A stretch of 64,000 bases of DNA from Leptospira saintgironsiae (GCF_002811765.1 NZ_NPDR01000003.1:186001-250000); one strand, 5' to 3'. Positions 42,937 through 52,221 are shown, counted from the first letter of the stretch. Numbers and translations: made by a program. Notes: generated by a model from the sequence alone, not told the origin.

Positions 42937-45165
42937 ATGGGTTCTCGCTCTCAAATATTATCAAATCAATCCGGTCCGGAAAATTCAAAATCCTTACTAG
43001 ATTATATACTCTCCAATTCCCCCATTGTACTCTTTTCAGCTGACGAGACTGGGCTCATGAATTTTGCCTCGGGAAAAGCGTTAGACATGCTTGGTCTCGA
43101 TTCCAGTGCTTTTATAGGGACTAACTTTGTACAACATGAATGGAATGCAGAGTTTAGAGAAGAAGATGGAACCGTCAGGATCCTAGAGCAAACGGATGCA
43201 CTAAAGCTTGTACTTTCCGGAAAAGAGATAAGCGCAGAAACAATATTTTTAGGAAGGCATTTTTCCGTAAGGATCTCTCCTGCCATAGGAGAAGACGGAA
43301 AGATAAGAGGACTCGTCGGAGTTTCCTTAGATATAACAGATCGTAAGATCGCAGAAGATATATTAGAAAAACGTACTGTAGATTTTCAGACCCTAATTGG
43401 GGCTTTACCGGTAGTCATATTTTCCATTTCTCCAGAAGGAAGGATCATACTCGCCGATGGAAAAGGATTGGAAAGATTAAAGATCAATCCTAAGGACATT
43501 GTAGGCAAAACTATTTTTGAAAGGGCAGGCAATCGACCTGAAGTATTGGAAGCATTCTCCAAGGCGCTCCAGGGAGAAGAGAGTATCTATCATACCAATC
43601 AAAACGATCTTCTTTTGGAAACAAGAATGTATCCAAGGAAGGGAAAGAACAACCGTATCCAGGAAATATTAGGAATTGTTTATGATATTTCGGATCGGAA
43701 AGAATACGAGGATCGGATACGTAAGAATGAGGAGAAGTATCGGAATCTATTCCAAAACAATCCCCAGATCATGTTTGTGTTTGAAAGATCTTCTCTTAAG
43801 ATCTTGGCGGTAAACCAAACTGCTATCCAGACTTACGGATATTCCGAAAAAGAATTTTTAGGAAAGGGCGCAGAAGAACTCAGACTTCCGGCAGATAGAG
43901 AATTTATGAAGGAGAAGATCAAGGGCCTGAAAGTTGGTCCGAATTTTTTCCAAGAAATGAAACATCTCCGAAAGGATGGGAGCATTGTTTATTTGGATAT
44001 AGTTTCTTCTCCCATACAGTTCCAGGAAATGGAAGCAGTTCTTGTTTCCGCAATGGATGTTTCAGAAAGGGTGAAGATGACTCGAGAGAATCGTTTTAAT
44101 TTGGAAGTCATTTCTCAAGTCAATGACGCGATCATCGCTTTGGACGGTGATATGAAGGTCACTTATTATAATAGTTATGCTGCAAAAATGTATGAAGTGG
44201 AAGAGGGGGAATGTCTAGGAAAACATTATACTTCTCTTTTTGAAGAAGATTGGATCTCTGAAGAAAATTATAAGTCGGCTATGGAGGATTGGAAAACTTT
44301 AGGAGCCTCCAAAAGGGAACTAATCCATACATTAAGATCTGGCAGAAAGATCACGATCGAAAGTAATTTCAAAAAGATTAATGCAGAAGGATATCTGGTT
44401 CCCGGAATGATCATGGTAAACCGTGATATTTCCGAAAAAATAGAATCCAGAAAATCTTTGGAAGAAGCTCTCCTTGGCTTAGCAAAAACGAATAAGGAGC
44501 TAGAACAATTTGCCTATATTGCTTCTCATGATTTGCAGGAACCACTTAGGACAATCGCAAGTTATCTTCAATTATTAGAGAGAAAATTCTCGGAAGAAAT
44601 AAAACCTGAAATGAGAGAGTTCATCCATGTGTCGGTAGAGGCCGCGAAAAGGCAACAGGGCTTGATAGAAAGCCTTTTGAGTTATTCCAGAGTAGGCTCC
44701 GATTCAGTGAAAAAATCCAAAGGAGATCCGAACCTGATCTTGGATGAGGTTCAGAAAGATCTTTCTTCTGTAATACAAGAGACGAGTGCTAATTTAGTCT
44801 TAGAAGGCCCTTTTCCGGAAGTATATGCGGATCAGGATCAGATCAGACGTTTGTTCAGCAATTTAATCTCAAACGGGATCAAATTCCGTTCTCCGATTAG
44901 AAGTCCTGAAATCCGTATCAAGGTAAAACATGTTCCTGGCGCAAATGTGTTTTCTGTCTCCGATAACGGGATAGGTATGGATTCTAAATACTTTGATCGT
45001 ATTTTTATTATATTCCAAAAATTGCATACTCGATCTGAATATCCTGGGACTGGGATAGGATTGTCTATTTGCAAAAAGATCGTGGAAAATCATGGGGGAA
45101 AAATTTGGGTCCAATCTTCTTTGGGAAAAGGGTCCGAGTTCTTTTTCTCCCTGCCTGAGGTTTAA
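42937..45165 (+). CDS. Four-PAS histidine kinase, phytochrome-kinase-like HisKA
   Basis: 742 residues, soluble. PAS domains at ~15-135, ~147-255, ~262-380 and ~387-500, then a HisKA domain with acceptor His in YIASHDLQEPLRTIASYLQ and a HATPase domain (LFSNLISNGIKFRS, SDNGIGMDSKYFDRIFIIF, GTGIGLSICKKIVENHGG). The H-box and spacing are those of the kinases that pair with Rcp1-like single receivers, and exactly such a receiver starts two bases after the stop. A GC-rich hairpin covers the leader. Signal unknown; four PAS modules suggest multiple cytoplasmic inputs. Confidence 0.94.
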   Translation: MGSRSQILSNQSGPENSKSLLDYILSNSPIVLFSADETGLMNFASGKALDMLGLDSSAFIGTNFVQHEWNAEFREEDGTVRILEQTDALKLVLSGKEISAETIFLGRHFSVRISPAIGEDGKIRGLVGVSLDITDRKIAEDILEKRTVDFQTLIGALPVVIFSISPEGRIILADGKGLERLKINPKDIVGKTIFERAGNRPEVLEAFSKALQGEESIYHTNQNDLLLETRMYPRKGKNNRIQEILGIVYDISDRKEYEDRIRKNEEKYRNLFQNNPQIMFVFERSSLKILAVNQTAIQTYGYSEKEFLGKGAEELRLPADREFMKEKIKGLKVGPNFFQEMKHLRKDGSIVYLDIVSSPIQFQEMEAVLVSAMDVSERVKMTRENRFNLEVISQVNDAIIALDGDMKVTYYNSYAAKMYEVEEGECLGKHYTSLFEEDWISEENYKSAMEDWKTLGASKRELIHTLRSGRKITIESNFKKINAEGYLVPGMIMVNRDISEKIESRKSLEEALLGLAKTNKELEQFAYIASHDLQEPLRTIASYLQLLERKFSEEIKPEMREFIHVSVEAAKRQQGLIESLLSYSRVGSDSVKKSKGDPNLILDEVQKDLSSVIQETSANLVLEGPFPEVYADQDQIRRLFSNLISNGIKFRSPIRSPEIRIKVKHVPGANVFSVSDNGIGMDSKYFDRIFIIFQKLHTRSEYPGTGIGLSICKKIVENHGGKIWVQSSLGKGSEFFFSLPEV

Positions 45166-45167
45166 TC

Positions 45168-45611
45168 ATGAGCACTTCTTCTAAACAATATTTTGATATT
45201 CTTCTGGTAGAGGACAATCCTGCGGATGTCCGACTCACAATTGAAGCACTGAATGATCTGAAATCTGAAAAAAGGTTATTCGTTGCGAAAGATGGAGAAG
45301 AAGCGATCGACTTTGTAAAAGGGGAAGGTGAATTCATAGGAGCAAGGCGACCTGATCTAATCTTATTGGATCTAAATCTTCCCAAAAAAAACGGATTAGA
45401 AGTTTTAGAAGAACTTAAATCAGATCCCGAATATAAAAGAATACCTGTGGTAGTATTGACTACTTCAGGATCTGAAAGGGATATTATAGCCACTTTCAAT
45501 TTACACGCTAACTCATATATACAGAAACCGGTGGAATACGATAATTTTTTGGAAGCGATGGATACGTTACGTATCTATTGGTTCAAAACTTCGAGGTTGC
45601 CCCCAAGATGA
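45168..45611 (+). CDS. Single-domain response regulator, Rcp1 type
   Basis: 147 residues, one receiver domain and no output. LLVEDNPADVRL supplies the acidic pocket, LILLDLNLPKKNGLEVL the phospho-acceptor Asp, VVVLTTSGSERD the conserved Thr/Ser and SYIQKPVEYDNF the Lys. The insertion between beta-3 and alpha-3 and the NPAD motif are typical of Rcp1 partners of phytochrome-like kinases. It should take phosphate from the kinase at 42937 and pass it on or act by binding. Its stop overlaps the next start by ATGA. Confidence 0.95.
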   Translation: MSTSSKQYFDILLVEDNPADVRLTIEALNDLKSEKRLFVAKDGEEAIDFVKGEGEFIGARRPDLILLDLNLPKKNGLEVLEELKSDPEYKRIPVVVLTTSGSERDIIATFNLHANSYIQKPVEYDNFLEAMDTLRIYWFKTSRLPPR

Positions 45612-47032
45612 ATGCAAGAGTAGTATCAGTCCGGGTTAAACAAATTTTGATAGTGGAGGACAACGAGGACGATTCTCGTTTGTTCGAAATATTTTTAAAA
45701 GAAGCGGATCCTTCCGGGGTTCGTTTGAAACATTCTCCTACGGTCGCAGATGCTTTAGAAATTCTGAAAGATCATGGAGATGAGATAGATTGTATTCTTC
45801 TGGACTTAACCCTGCCTGATAGTTTTGGTCTGGATGGTTTTGAGGCTATTAAAAAATCCAATCCGAAAATTCCGATCGTAATCTGTTCCGGGACCCAGGA
45901 TGAAACCATTGCAATGGAAGCGTTACAATCAGGTGGCCAGGATTATTTGATCAAAGGAAAATTTGATTCTCATCTTCTATTCAGATCTATTCTTTATGCG
46001 ATCGAAAGACAAGACATGTTGTCTAAGTTAGAAGAACAGGCATTTCTGATCAAAGAAAATGAAAAAAGATACAGACTAATCTTCGAACATAATCCTCATC
46101 CAATCGTTTTGTATAATTTCGATTGTGAAACTGTTTTGGATCTAAACCATGAAACAGAACGTATCTATGGTTACGATAGAGAAGAACTTCTTCATATGAA
46201 GTTTTCGGATTTGTTTATTGGCGGTTCAGGAGAACGCAGACAGTATCTTGCTTTGCATAACGGTAAAAATATTCCGGAAACGCATGTTCATAGATCCAAG
46301 GAAGGAACTCCTCTTTTAATGGAGATCACTTCTTATAGATTCCAGTTAGAAGGTAAAGAGGTTGTTCTTGCTATCTTAGTGGATATGACCAAATGGAAAC
46401 AGTCTGAAGATAATTTAATCCAATCATTGAGAGATAAGGAAGCTCTTCTGCAAGAAATCCATCATAGGGTAAAAAATAATCTGCAGATCATGGCAAGCCT
46501 TCTAAACCTGCAAGCTAATTATGCAAAGAATAAAGAAGTAACAAGAGAACTTAGAGATACTGAAAGTAGGATCTACTCCATGTCTCTAGTTCATAACGAA
46601 CTTTATAATTCCAAAAATTTGGCTGAGATAGGTCTCGGTTCTTATGTGGATAAATTATTAGATAATCTTTGGAATGTGTATGGGATAGGTGCAGAGATCG
46701 GAAGGACCGTTGATGTAGGAAATTTAAGTTTAGCTGTGGAGAAGGCACTTCCAATCGGAATGATGATCAATGAGATTGCCACAAATTCTATTAAATATGC
46801 TTATCCGGAAAAGAAAAAGGGACAGTTCTATATAAAAGCAAAATCCGGAAATGGGAGATTTTATTTGGAAGTGGGAGACGATGGAAAAGGGATCCCGGAT
46901 TATCCTCAGATTGAAGCCAAAGAGACCTTAGGTTTACAACTGATCCGGATCTTATCCAAACAGTTGAAGGCAAAATTGGATATCAATACTTCAGCACCAG
47001 GAACCCGATTCCAGATTGAATTCGCGTATTAA
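45608..47032 (+). CDS. REC-PAS-HisKA_2 hybrid sensor kinase
   Basis: 474 residues from ATG 45608, which overlaps the receiver stop; a TTG at 45578 is less likely. An N-terminal receiver (~12-130, acceptor Asp in CILLDLTLPDS, Lys in DYLIKGKFD) is followed by PAS (~155-270) and HisKA_2 with LLQEIHHRVKNNLQIMASLL, then HATPase (IGMMINEIATNSIKYAYP, GDDGKGIP, TLGLQLIRIL). The receiver-first order means a phosphorylated input can control an output kinase, a relay pattern. With the two upstream genes it forms a likely three-protein phosphorelay. Its stop overlaps that of the copper-protein gene by four bases (TTAA). Confidence 0.94.
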   Translation: MNARVVSVRVKQILIVEDNEDDSRLFEIFLKEADPSGVRLKHSPTVADALEILKDHGDEIDCILLDLTLPDSFGLDGFEAIKKSNPKIPIVICSGTQDETIAMEALQSGGQDYLIKGKFDSHLLFRSILYAIERQDMLSKLEEQAFLIKENEKRYRLIFEHNPHPIVLYNFDCETVLDLNHETERIYGYDREELLHMKFSDLFIGGSGERRQYLALHNGKNIPETHVHRSKEGTPLLMEITSYRFQLEGKEVVLAILVDMTKWKQSEDNLIQSLRDKEALLQEIHHRVKNNLQIMASLLNLQANYAKNKEVTRELRDTESRIYSMSLVHNELYNSKNLAEIGLGSYVDKLLDNLWNVYGIGAEIGRTVDVGNLSLAVEKALPIGMMINEIATNSIKYAYPEKKKGQFYIKAKSGNGRFYLEVGDDGKGIPDYPQIEAKETLGLQLIRILSKQLKAKLDINTSAPGTRFQIEFAY

Positions 47033-47499
47033 GCTGCTAGTAATTTTTTGAATTCGGAAATACAAGCCTTACAAGCTTCTGAACATGCCTTACATTCTTC
47101 GTGGTGGTCTGCGTGTTTATCACATTGAACTGCACATCTTTCACAAGACTCTAAGCAGATAGATGCTAATTTTTTAGTAGAAGCAGAACCCAAGGAAGAC
47201 AATACAACGAATGCATCGCAAAGCGCCACAGTCTCCTCTACGGATCTAAGGCAATCCGCCATTTCCTTATGACCTTCTGCAAGCATGTCTACACACATAT
47301 TGATGCAGATCCTACCTTTTAAAATACAAGCAGAGGAAGCTTCGATCGCGGAGCCTGGCACGGAAATTTTGTCGGCCTTCTTCTTTTTAGAAGCTTTTTT
47401 ATCGCCATGGTCATGTCCTAAAACAGAGGAACTTGCGAGTAGAGCCATGGTAGTTGCACCCAGGCCAAGGATTTGTTTTCTAGATATTTTTTGTTCCAA
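47029..47499 (-). CDS. Four-helix copper-storage-like protein (Csp family), exported
   Basis: 156 residues. The N-terminus SRKQILGLGATTMALLASSS resembles a twin-arginine signal but with RK instead of RR; a His/Lys-rich segment follows. The mature part is a Cys-lined four-helix bundle: 13 Cys in all, in patterns such as CILKGRICINMC, CLESCERCAVQC and CKACSEACKAC. That is the Csp1 design, where Cys thiolates inside the bundle bind many Cu(I) ions; Csp1 of Methylosinus also has 13 Cys. It would store or buffer copper in the periplasm. Alternatives: a DUF326-type Cys-rich protein without copper role. It is alone on the minus strand, convergent with the hybrid kinase and divergent from the diguanylate cyclase. 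Confidence 0.87.
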   Translation of the reverse strand: MEQKISRKQILGLGATTMALLASSSVLGHDHGDKKASKKKKADKISVPGSAIEASSACILKGRICINMCVDMLAEGHKEMADCLRSVEETVALCDAFVVLSSLGSASTKKLASICLESCERCAVQCDKHADHHEECKACSEACKACISEFKKLLAA

Positions 47500-47677
47500 A
47501 GGAACCTCCCTCGGTGCTCTAAATTATTCCAGAATCCGGTTTTCGTCGCCTGAAAATAGGTTGAAAACCCTAAAAAAAACCGCTTTCTTTTCGGAACTTT
47601 TAGAATAGGTTTGGAAAATTCTTCCAGCTAAGTAGCTCTAATTGAAAAGACTCGTCGGATGAATTACACCAGTTAAA

Positions 47678-48718
47678 ATGTTCGGACCCACGAAAGAAAA
47701 AGGCGAATCATCCGCAACGATTGGCGAATCGGACAAAATTCTTATTCTGGACGATGCTCCTGAAAATTGTCTGCTTGTAGAAAGGATCCTTAAAAAAGCG
47801 GGATACGGGGATGTGATTTCTACACAATCACCTGAAACCGCCTTGGAATGGTTAGGCCTACAAGGAAACCCTGAAAACAAAAAAGACATTTCACTTTTAC
47901 TTTTGGACATTCTCCTTCCGGGAGGAATGAACGGTTTAGATATTCTTCGCACCTTAAGTTCTAAAGAAGAATTTTCAGATCTGCCTGTTATTATCATCAC
48001 TGCAATTCACGATACCCAAACCTTAGAATCCGCATTTGAATTGGGTGCAATCGATTACGTTACAAAACCTTTTGACGCTCACGAACTAAGAGCAAGGGTT
48101 CGTTCTACTTTGAGACTTCGTCATGAGATGCTCCAAAGAAAACAAAGAGAAAGAGACCTAGAAGAGATCACTGATAAACTTTCGGAAGCATACCAAACAT
48201 TACTTAGAGTTTCTAGGACAGATGGTCTTTCCGGGATTTGGAACAGAAGATTTTTCGACGAGATCTTAGAAGTAGAATGGAAAAGAGCCTGCCGTTCTGA
48301 AAAACCAATCTCTCTACTTTTATTGGATATAGATTTTTTCAAAAAGTATAATGATACATACGGTCACCAAGCGGGAGATGAATGTATCCGCCAGGTTGCA
48401 GGAGTTTTAAAAAATACTGCAAGAAGAGCAGGGGATTTTCCAGCTCGTTACGGTGGAGAAGAGTTTGCTGTAATTCTTCCAGAAACTGATTCAGAAAAAG
48501 CGATGCTCGTTGCTGAAAATATCAGAACACGCGTTCAAGAGTTAAAGATCGTTCATGAAGCTTCTCAAACTTCCGAATTTGTTTCTGTGAGTATCGGGAT
48601 CAGCACTCGTATGTCAGGAAGAGACAAAGAGAGCAAAAAGTTTTTGGAAGAAGCAGACAAGGCTCTTTATAAATCCAAAGAAACCGGAAGAAATAGAAGC
48701 ACAGTCTTCCAAGATTAA
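47678..48718 (+). CDS. REC-GGDEF diguanylate cyclase (PleD-like)
   Basis: 346 residues. A receiver domain (~18-140; acceptor Asp in LLLLDILLPGGMNG, Lys in YVTKPFDAHEL) is joined by a coiled coil (~150-178) to a GGDEF domain with RYGGEEFAVILPETD. The inhibitory I-site RAGD lies at the canonical position just before FPARYGGEEF. It should make c-di-GMP when phosphorylated, with product inhibition. No cognate kinase is fused; the kinases at 42937-47032 are candidates. No strong Shine-Dalgarno precedes the ATG. Length agrees with single-REC GGDEF proteins. Confidence 0.94.
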   Translation: MFGPTKEKGESSATIGESDKILILDDAPENCLLVERILKKAGYGDVISTQSPETALEWLGLQGNPENKKDISLLLLDILLPGGMNGLDILRTLSSKEEFSDLPVIIITAIHDTQTLESAFELGAIDYVTKPFDAHELRARVRSTLRLRHEMLQRKQRERDLEEITDKLSEAYQTLLRVSRTDGLSGIWNRRFFDEILEVEWKRACRSEKPISLLLLDIDFFKKYNDTYGHQAGDECIRQVAGVLKNTARRAGDFPARYGGEEFAVILPETDSEKAMLVAENIRTRVQELKIVHEASQTSEFVSVSIGISTRMSGRDKESKKFLEEADKALYKSKETGRNRSTVFQD

Positions 48719-48865
48719 ACCATAGGGTTTAGGCCTGACCAGGGTCTTATTTCATCTTTTTTTTCCTGTATTGTAATGAATCCTCTTCATTTTTTTCCTA
48801 AAATTGGAAATTTGTTTGCATCGCACTAAGTCTTATAACTTAATAAACGATACATAGAGATAGAA

Positions 48866-49234
48866 ATGGCTATATTGGATAAATTAGTACAGGAATTCAA
48901 AAACAGGTTTTTCGAGACCGTAAAGGTTCCAGTGCAGGTGCATTCTTCTTCCGGGGATTTTCAAGCAACTTGGGAGGGCATCCAAGGTACGGCACTCAGC
49001 TTTACCTTAGATCGTTTTCATCCAGATCCGGAAGGAAGCAACGCTGTAATCGAGATACGTGTTCCTTTTTGGAAGGAACCGTTATTATTCTCAGGAAAAC
49101 TTTTGGATAAGAAAGTGGTGAAATCTAAATCTTCTGAAAGGATTACGGATACAGTTCTCGTATTCGAATCTGAACTTTCAGAATTTTTAAAAAAGAACCT
49201 TCCGAAAATAGATCTTACACTTCCTAAAAAGTAA
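48866..49234 (+). CDS. Small protein, unknown function (possibly PilZ-fold)
   Basis: 122 residues, soluble, predicted mostly beta with a final helix (VLVFESELSEFLKKNL). The order of strands (VKVPVQVHSSSGDFQAT, GTALSFTLDRFHPDPEG, VIEIRVPFWKEPLLFSGKLL) is reminiscent of a PilZ barrel, but the N-terminal RxxxR c-di-GMP motif is absent, so I do not assign it. It lies 147 bases after the diguanylate cyclase and may or may not share its transcript. Its last codons and stop lie in a perfect 32-base palindrome shared with the exonuclease gene. Confidence 0.75.
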   Translation: MAILDKLVQEFKNRFFETVKVPVQVHSSSGDFQATWEGIQGTALSFTLDRFHPDPEGSNAVIEIRVPFWKEPLLFSGKLLDKKVVKSKSSERITDTVLVFESELSEFLKKNLPKIDLTLPKK

Positions 49235-49251
49235 TATTACTTTTTAGGAAG
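49220..49251. terminator. Perfect 32-base palindrome holding both stop codons of convergent genes
   Basis: CTTCCTAAAAAGTAAT (49220-49235) is followed directly by its exact reverse complement. It encodes LPKK-stop on both strands, so both proteins end with the same residues. The stop codons are two bases apart. The stem contains A5/T5 runs and no free T-tract outside, so it may be a bidirectional terminator or RNA-end protector of a non-standard kind. Confidence 0.6.
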
Positions 49252-50010
49252 ATCTAATTCTAAGATCATAGCTGCATGATCTGAAAGGATAGGATCTTTT
49301 TTAACTGTGAGTTTTTTGAGTTTGGATTTAAGCTCAGGAGTCACAAAAAAGTAATCAATTCTCCAACCCTTATTATTCCCTCTGGCTCCAGCTCTAAAAG
49401 TCCACCAGGTATATTCCTGTTTGTTCGGGTATAATTCCCTAAAACTGTCCACCCAACCTGTAGAAAGAAATTTGGTTACCCAGGCTCTTTCTTCTGGAAG
49501 GAAACCGCTATTCTTTGCATTTCCCTTTGGATCATGTATATCTGTTTCCGTATGAGCGATATTTACATCACCGCATAGGATGATATTGGAATGTTTCTTT
49601 TTTAACTTTGCAGAAATTTTTAGGAATTCTTCCAAGAATCTCATCTTTGCAGCTTGTCTCACGTCACCCGTGGTTCCGGATGGAAAGTAGACTGTCCAGA
49701 TAGCATATGAATCAAATTCAGCGAGGACACTTCTTCCTTCTTTATCGAATTCGTCCAGACCGAGTCCATAGGTTACTTTTTTAGGTTCTTGTTTGCTCCA
49801 GAGCGAAACTCCTGAGTAACCTTTTTTAACAGCGGAGTGGAAGAATGCTTTGTATCCCAGTTTTTCCCACATTTCAGAACTGAGTTGATCGGGTTGCGCT
49901 TTGGTTTCTTGGAAACACACAAAATCGGGTTTTTCAGAAGAGATTACATCCCCCAGGCCCTTGCCCCAGGCGGATCGGATTCCATTACAGTTCAGACAGA
50001 AAACTTTCAT
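49237..50010 (-). CDS. xth: Exodeoxyribonuclease III
   Basis: 257 residues, one endonuclease/exonuclease/phosphatase domain. Motifs are NCNGIRSAW at the N-terminus, CFQETKAQ with the metal Glu, [31 protein letters not shown] and the C-terminal [11 protein letters not shown] with the catalytic Asp-His. It repairs abasic sites and 3' blocks in DNA. Length matches bacterial Xth (~255-268). The C-terminal LDLPKK is written by the palindrome at 49220-49251. It is divergent from hisD with only 64 bases between starts. Confidence 0.95.
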   Translation of the reverse strand: MKVFCLNCNGIRSAWGKGLGDVISSEKPDFVCFQETKAQPDQLSSEMWEKLGYKAFFHSAVKKGYSGVSLWSKQEPKKVTYGLGLDEFDKEGRSVLAEFDSYAIWTVYFPSGTTGDVRQAAKMRFLEEFLKISAKLKKKHSNIILCGDVNIAHTETDIHDPKGNAKNSGFLPEERAWVTKFLSTGWVDSFRELYPNKQEYTWWTFRAGARGNNKGWRIDYFFVTPELKSKLKKLTVKKDPILSDHAAMILELDLPKK

Positions 50011-50074
50011 AGGTGTAGAAGAGTTCCCAGGATTTTCGGGATGCTAAGTCCGGGCAAAGAAAAAAAATGTCCGT

Positions 50075-51367
50075 ATGAGCATTCGTATCAGGGAGATAGG
50101 TAAGGATTTTTCCTTAGAACCCATTCTCCAGAGAGCAAAGCAGGATCTAAATGACACTTTGGCCCTGGTACGTCCCATTTTGGAACAGGTGAAAGAAGGT
50201 GGGGATAAAGCTATTTATGAGCTCACCCAAAAATTCGACGGACTTAAACCTGAAAAATTGGTTTATCCAGTCTCAGAATGGAAAGGAAAAGCTGACCCAG
50301 AGCTTGTTGCTGCATTAGAAAAGGCAAAAGAGAATATTGAAACATTCCATAAGGCTCAAATTCCTACTGATTTAGATGTAAAAGTTTCCGGAAACACATT
50401 AGGAATTCGTTATACTCCAATAGAATCGGTCACTGTATATGCTCCTGGTGGAAAGGCATTATACCCTTCTACCATTTTGATGGGAGTGATCCCTGCAAAG
50501 ATCGCAGGTGTAAAACATATTCAGATAGTTACTCCTCCTCAAAAAGATGGGATCCCTGATGGATTATATGCGGCCGCTAAAATTGCTGGTGCAGATTCGA
50601 TCGTAACAGTTGGTGGAGCTCAAGGAATTGCGGCGGCATCTTATGGAACAGAAACAATTTCTCGTTCTGAATTTGTGATCGGACCTGGGAACAAATTTGT
50701 GACCGCTGCAAAAGTTTTATTAAGCGGACAGGGTGTGATCGGAATAGATAGTCCTGCAGGTCCAAGCGAAGTTCTTGTGATCGCAGACGATTCTGCAAAT
50801 CCAAACTGGGTGGCGGCAGATTTACTTTCCCAAGCAGAACATGGAGAAGATTCAGCAGCAATACTTTGTACTGATTCTTTGGAATTTGCTAAAAAAGTTT
50901 CTGCAGAAATAGATAAGGCTCTAAAAGAAAGACCTAAAAGAGAAACAATCAAAAGAGCTTCGATCGAGAATGAAAGTTGGATATTAGTTTTTCCTAATTT
51001 AGAAGAATGTGTAAACTTCTCCAACCTATACGCTCCTGAACATTTAGAGATCCAAACTGAAAACTATCAGGAATTATTTAAAAAAATCAAACATGCAGGT
51101 TCTGTATTTTTAGGACCTTATTCTCCTGTTGCGATGGGGGATTATATTAGTGGGACAAATCATATTCTTCCTACAGCTGGGGGAAGTAGGATCTTTTCTT
51201 CCTTAGGAGTTCTTACATTCTTAAAAAGAGTGACCTACCAAGAAGTGACCAGGGACTCTTTAGAGAAATTATATCCATATGTAAAAGTTCTCTCCGAATT
51301 TGAAGGTTTGGATGAAGAGCATGGAAATTCAGTAAAAGTGCGTCTTTCTCAAAATGGAAAACCATGA
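50075..51367 (+). CDS. hisD: Histidinol dehydrogenase
   Basis: 430 residues, family length. Hallmarks are SVTVYAPGGKALYPSTILM, TVGGAQGIAAASYGTE, GPGNKFVTAAKVLLSG, IDSPAGPSEVLVIAD, LLSQAEHGEDSAAIL (zinc and substrate Gln/His), YAPEHLEIQTE (catalytic Glu-His) and SGTNHILPTAG. It oxidises L-histidinol to L-histidine in two NAD-dependent steps. First gene of a long plus-strand run but the only early his gene here; hisF lies 13 kb downstream. Shine-Dalgarno is weak, and a 4-codon ATG ORF (50067) overlaps its start region. Stop overlaps panC start (ATGA). Confidence 0.97.
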   Translation: MSIRIREIGKDFSLEPILQRAKQDLNDTLALVRPILEQVKEGGDKAIYELTQKFDGLKPEKLVYPVSEWKGKADPELVAALEKAKENIETFHKAQIPTDLDVKVSGNTLGIRYTPIESVTVYAPGGKALYPSTILMGVIPAKIAGVKHIQIVTPPQKDGIPDGLYAAAKIAGADSIVTVGGAQGIAAASYGTETISRSEFVIGPGNKFVTAAKVLLSGQGVIGIDSPAGPSEVLVIADDSANPNWVAADLLSQAEHGEDSAAILCTDSLEFAKKVSAEIDKALKERPKRETIKRASIENESWILVFPNLEECVNFSNLYAPEHLEIQTENYQELFKKIKHAGSVFLGPYSPVAMGDYISGTNHILPTAGGSRIFSSLGVLTFLKRVTYQEVTRDSLEKLYPYVKVLSEFEGLDEEHGNSVKVRLSQNGKP

Positions 51368-52215
51368 TCGTATCCAAGGACCCAAACGAAGTCAGAAGCC
51401 AAATACTCTCCTGGAAGTCCGAAAAACTTTCAGTGGGTTTTGCTCCTACCATGGGATTTTTGCATGAAGGACATTCGAATTTATTCGTTCGATCTGCTGG
51501 TGAAAATTCCAAAACTGTAGTTTCCATTTTTGTAAATCCTGCTCAATTCAATGATCCTGAAGATTATGCGAAATATCCGATCAATACGGAAGGTGATTTA
51601 GAAATTTGTAAATCATCCCAGGTGGATCTGGTTTTTTTACCAGACAAGGATACAATGTATCCGGGTGGAATTCCTGAAGTAGAATTGAGAATTCCTCATT
51701 TGATGAAAAATCTGGATGCAACTACTCGTCCCGGTCATTTTGAAGGTGTTCTTTTAGTTCTTTCACGATTATTTCATATAATTCCAGCAGATCGTTCTTA
51801 TTTTGGTAAGAAGGATTACCAACAATACCTGATCGTAAAAGATTTTGTGAAAGCTCTTGGATTTCCAATGGAGATCATAGGAGTAGATACAATTCGCTCC
51901 GCAGAAGGTCTGGCACTTAGTTCCAGAAACGCTCGTTTGACTGAGCCTGAAAAAGAAGAAGCTTTGTTACTCATTCGAGCTTTGCGTTTAGGAGAAAGTC
52001 TGATTAAACAAGGAGAAAAAGATCCTACAGAAGTTCTGACTGTGATGAGAGATGTCCTGGATTCTTCTTCCAAAATACAAACTGATTATCTGGAAGTTTT
52101 GGATGCGAATACCTTAGGGGAACTTCCTATTCTGAAAGGAGAAATCCTTCTCGCCGTGGCTGCCTTTTTGGGGCAGGTAAGATTGATCGATAATTTAACC
52201 GTAAAGGGTTCTTAA
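51364..52215 (+). CDS. panC: Pantothenate synthetase
   Basis: 283 residues. The nucleotidyltransferase HIGH-like motif is in GFAPTMGFLHEGHSNL; FVNPAQFNDPEDYAKYP, TTRPGHFEGVLLVLSRLF, SYFGKKDYQQYLIVKD and LALSSRNARL are PanC signatures. It joins pantoate and beta-alanine with ATP in the cytoplasm, the last step of vitamin B5 synthesis. It overlaps hisD by four bases and ends six bases before mfd. Confidence 0.97.
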   Translation: MIVSKDPNEVRSQILSWKSEKLSVGFAPTMGFLHEGHSNLFVRSAGENSKTVVSIFVNPAQFNDPEDYAKYPINTEGDLEICKSSQVDLVFLPDKDTMYPGGIPEVELRIPHLMKNLDATTRPGHFEGVLLVLSRLFHIIPADRSYFGKKDYQQYLIVKDFVKALGFPMEIIGVDTIRSAEGLALSSRNARLTEPEKEEALLLIRALRLGESLIKQGEKDPTEVLTVMRDVLDSSSKIQTDYLEVLDANTLGELPILKGEILLAVAAFLGQVRLIDNLTVKGS

Positions 52216-52221
52216 TTTAAT

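Noticed and set aside
48716..48731. Weak hairpin TAAACC/GGTTTA after the diguanylate cyclase, with T-runs some 25 bases on.
   Set aside because: Only six A/T-rich pairs and the T-run is too far away for an intrinsic terminator.
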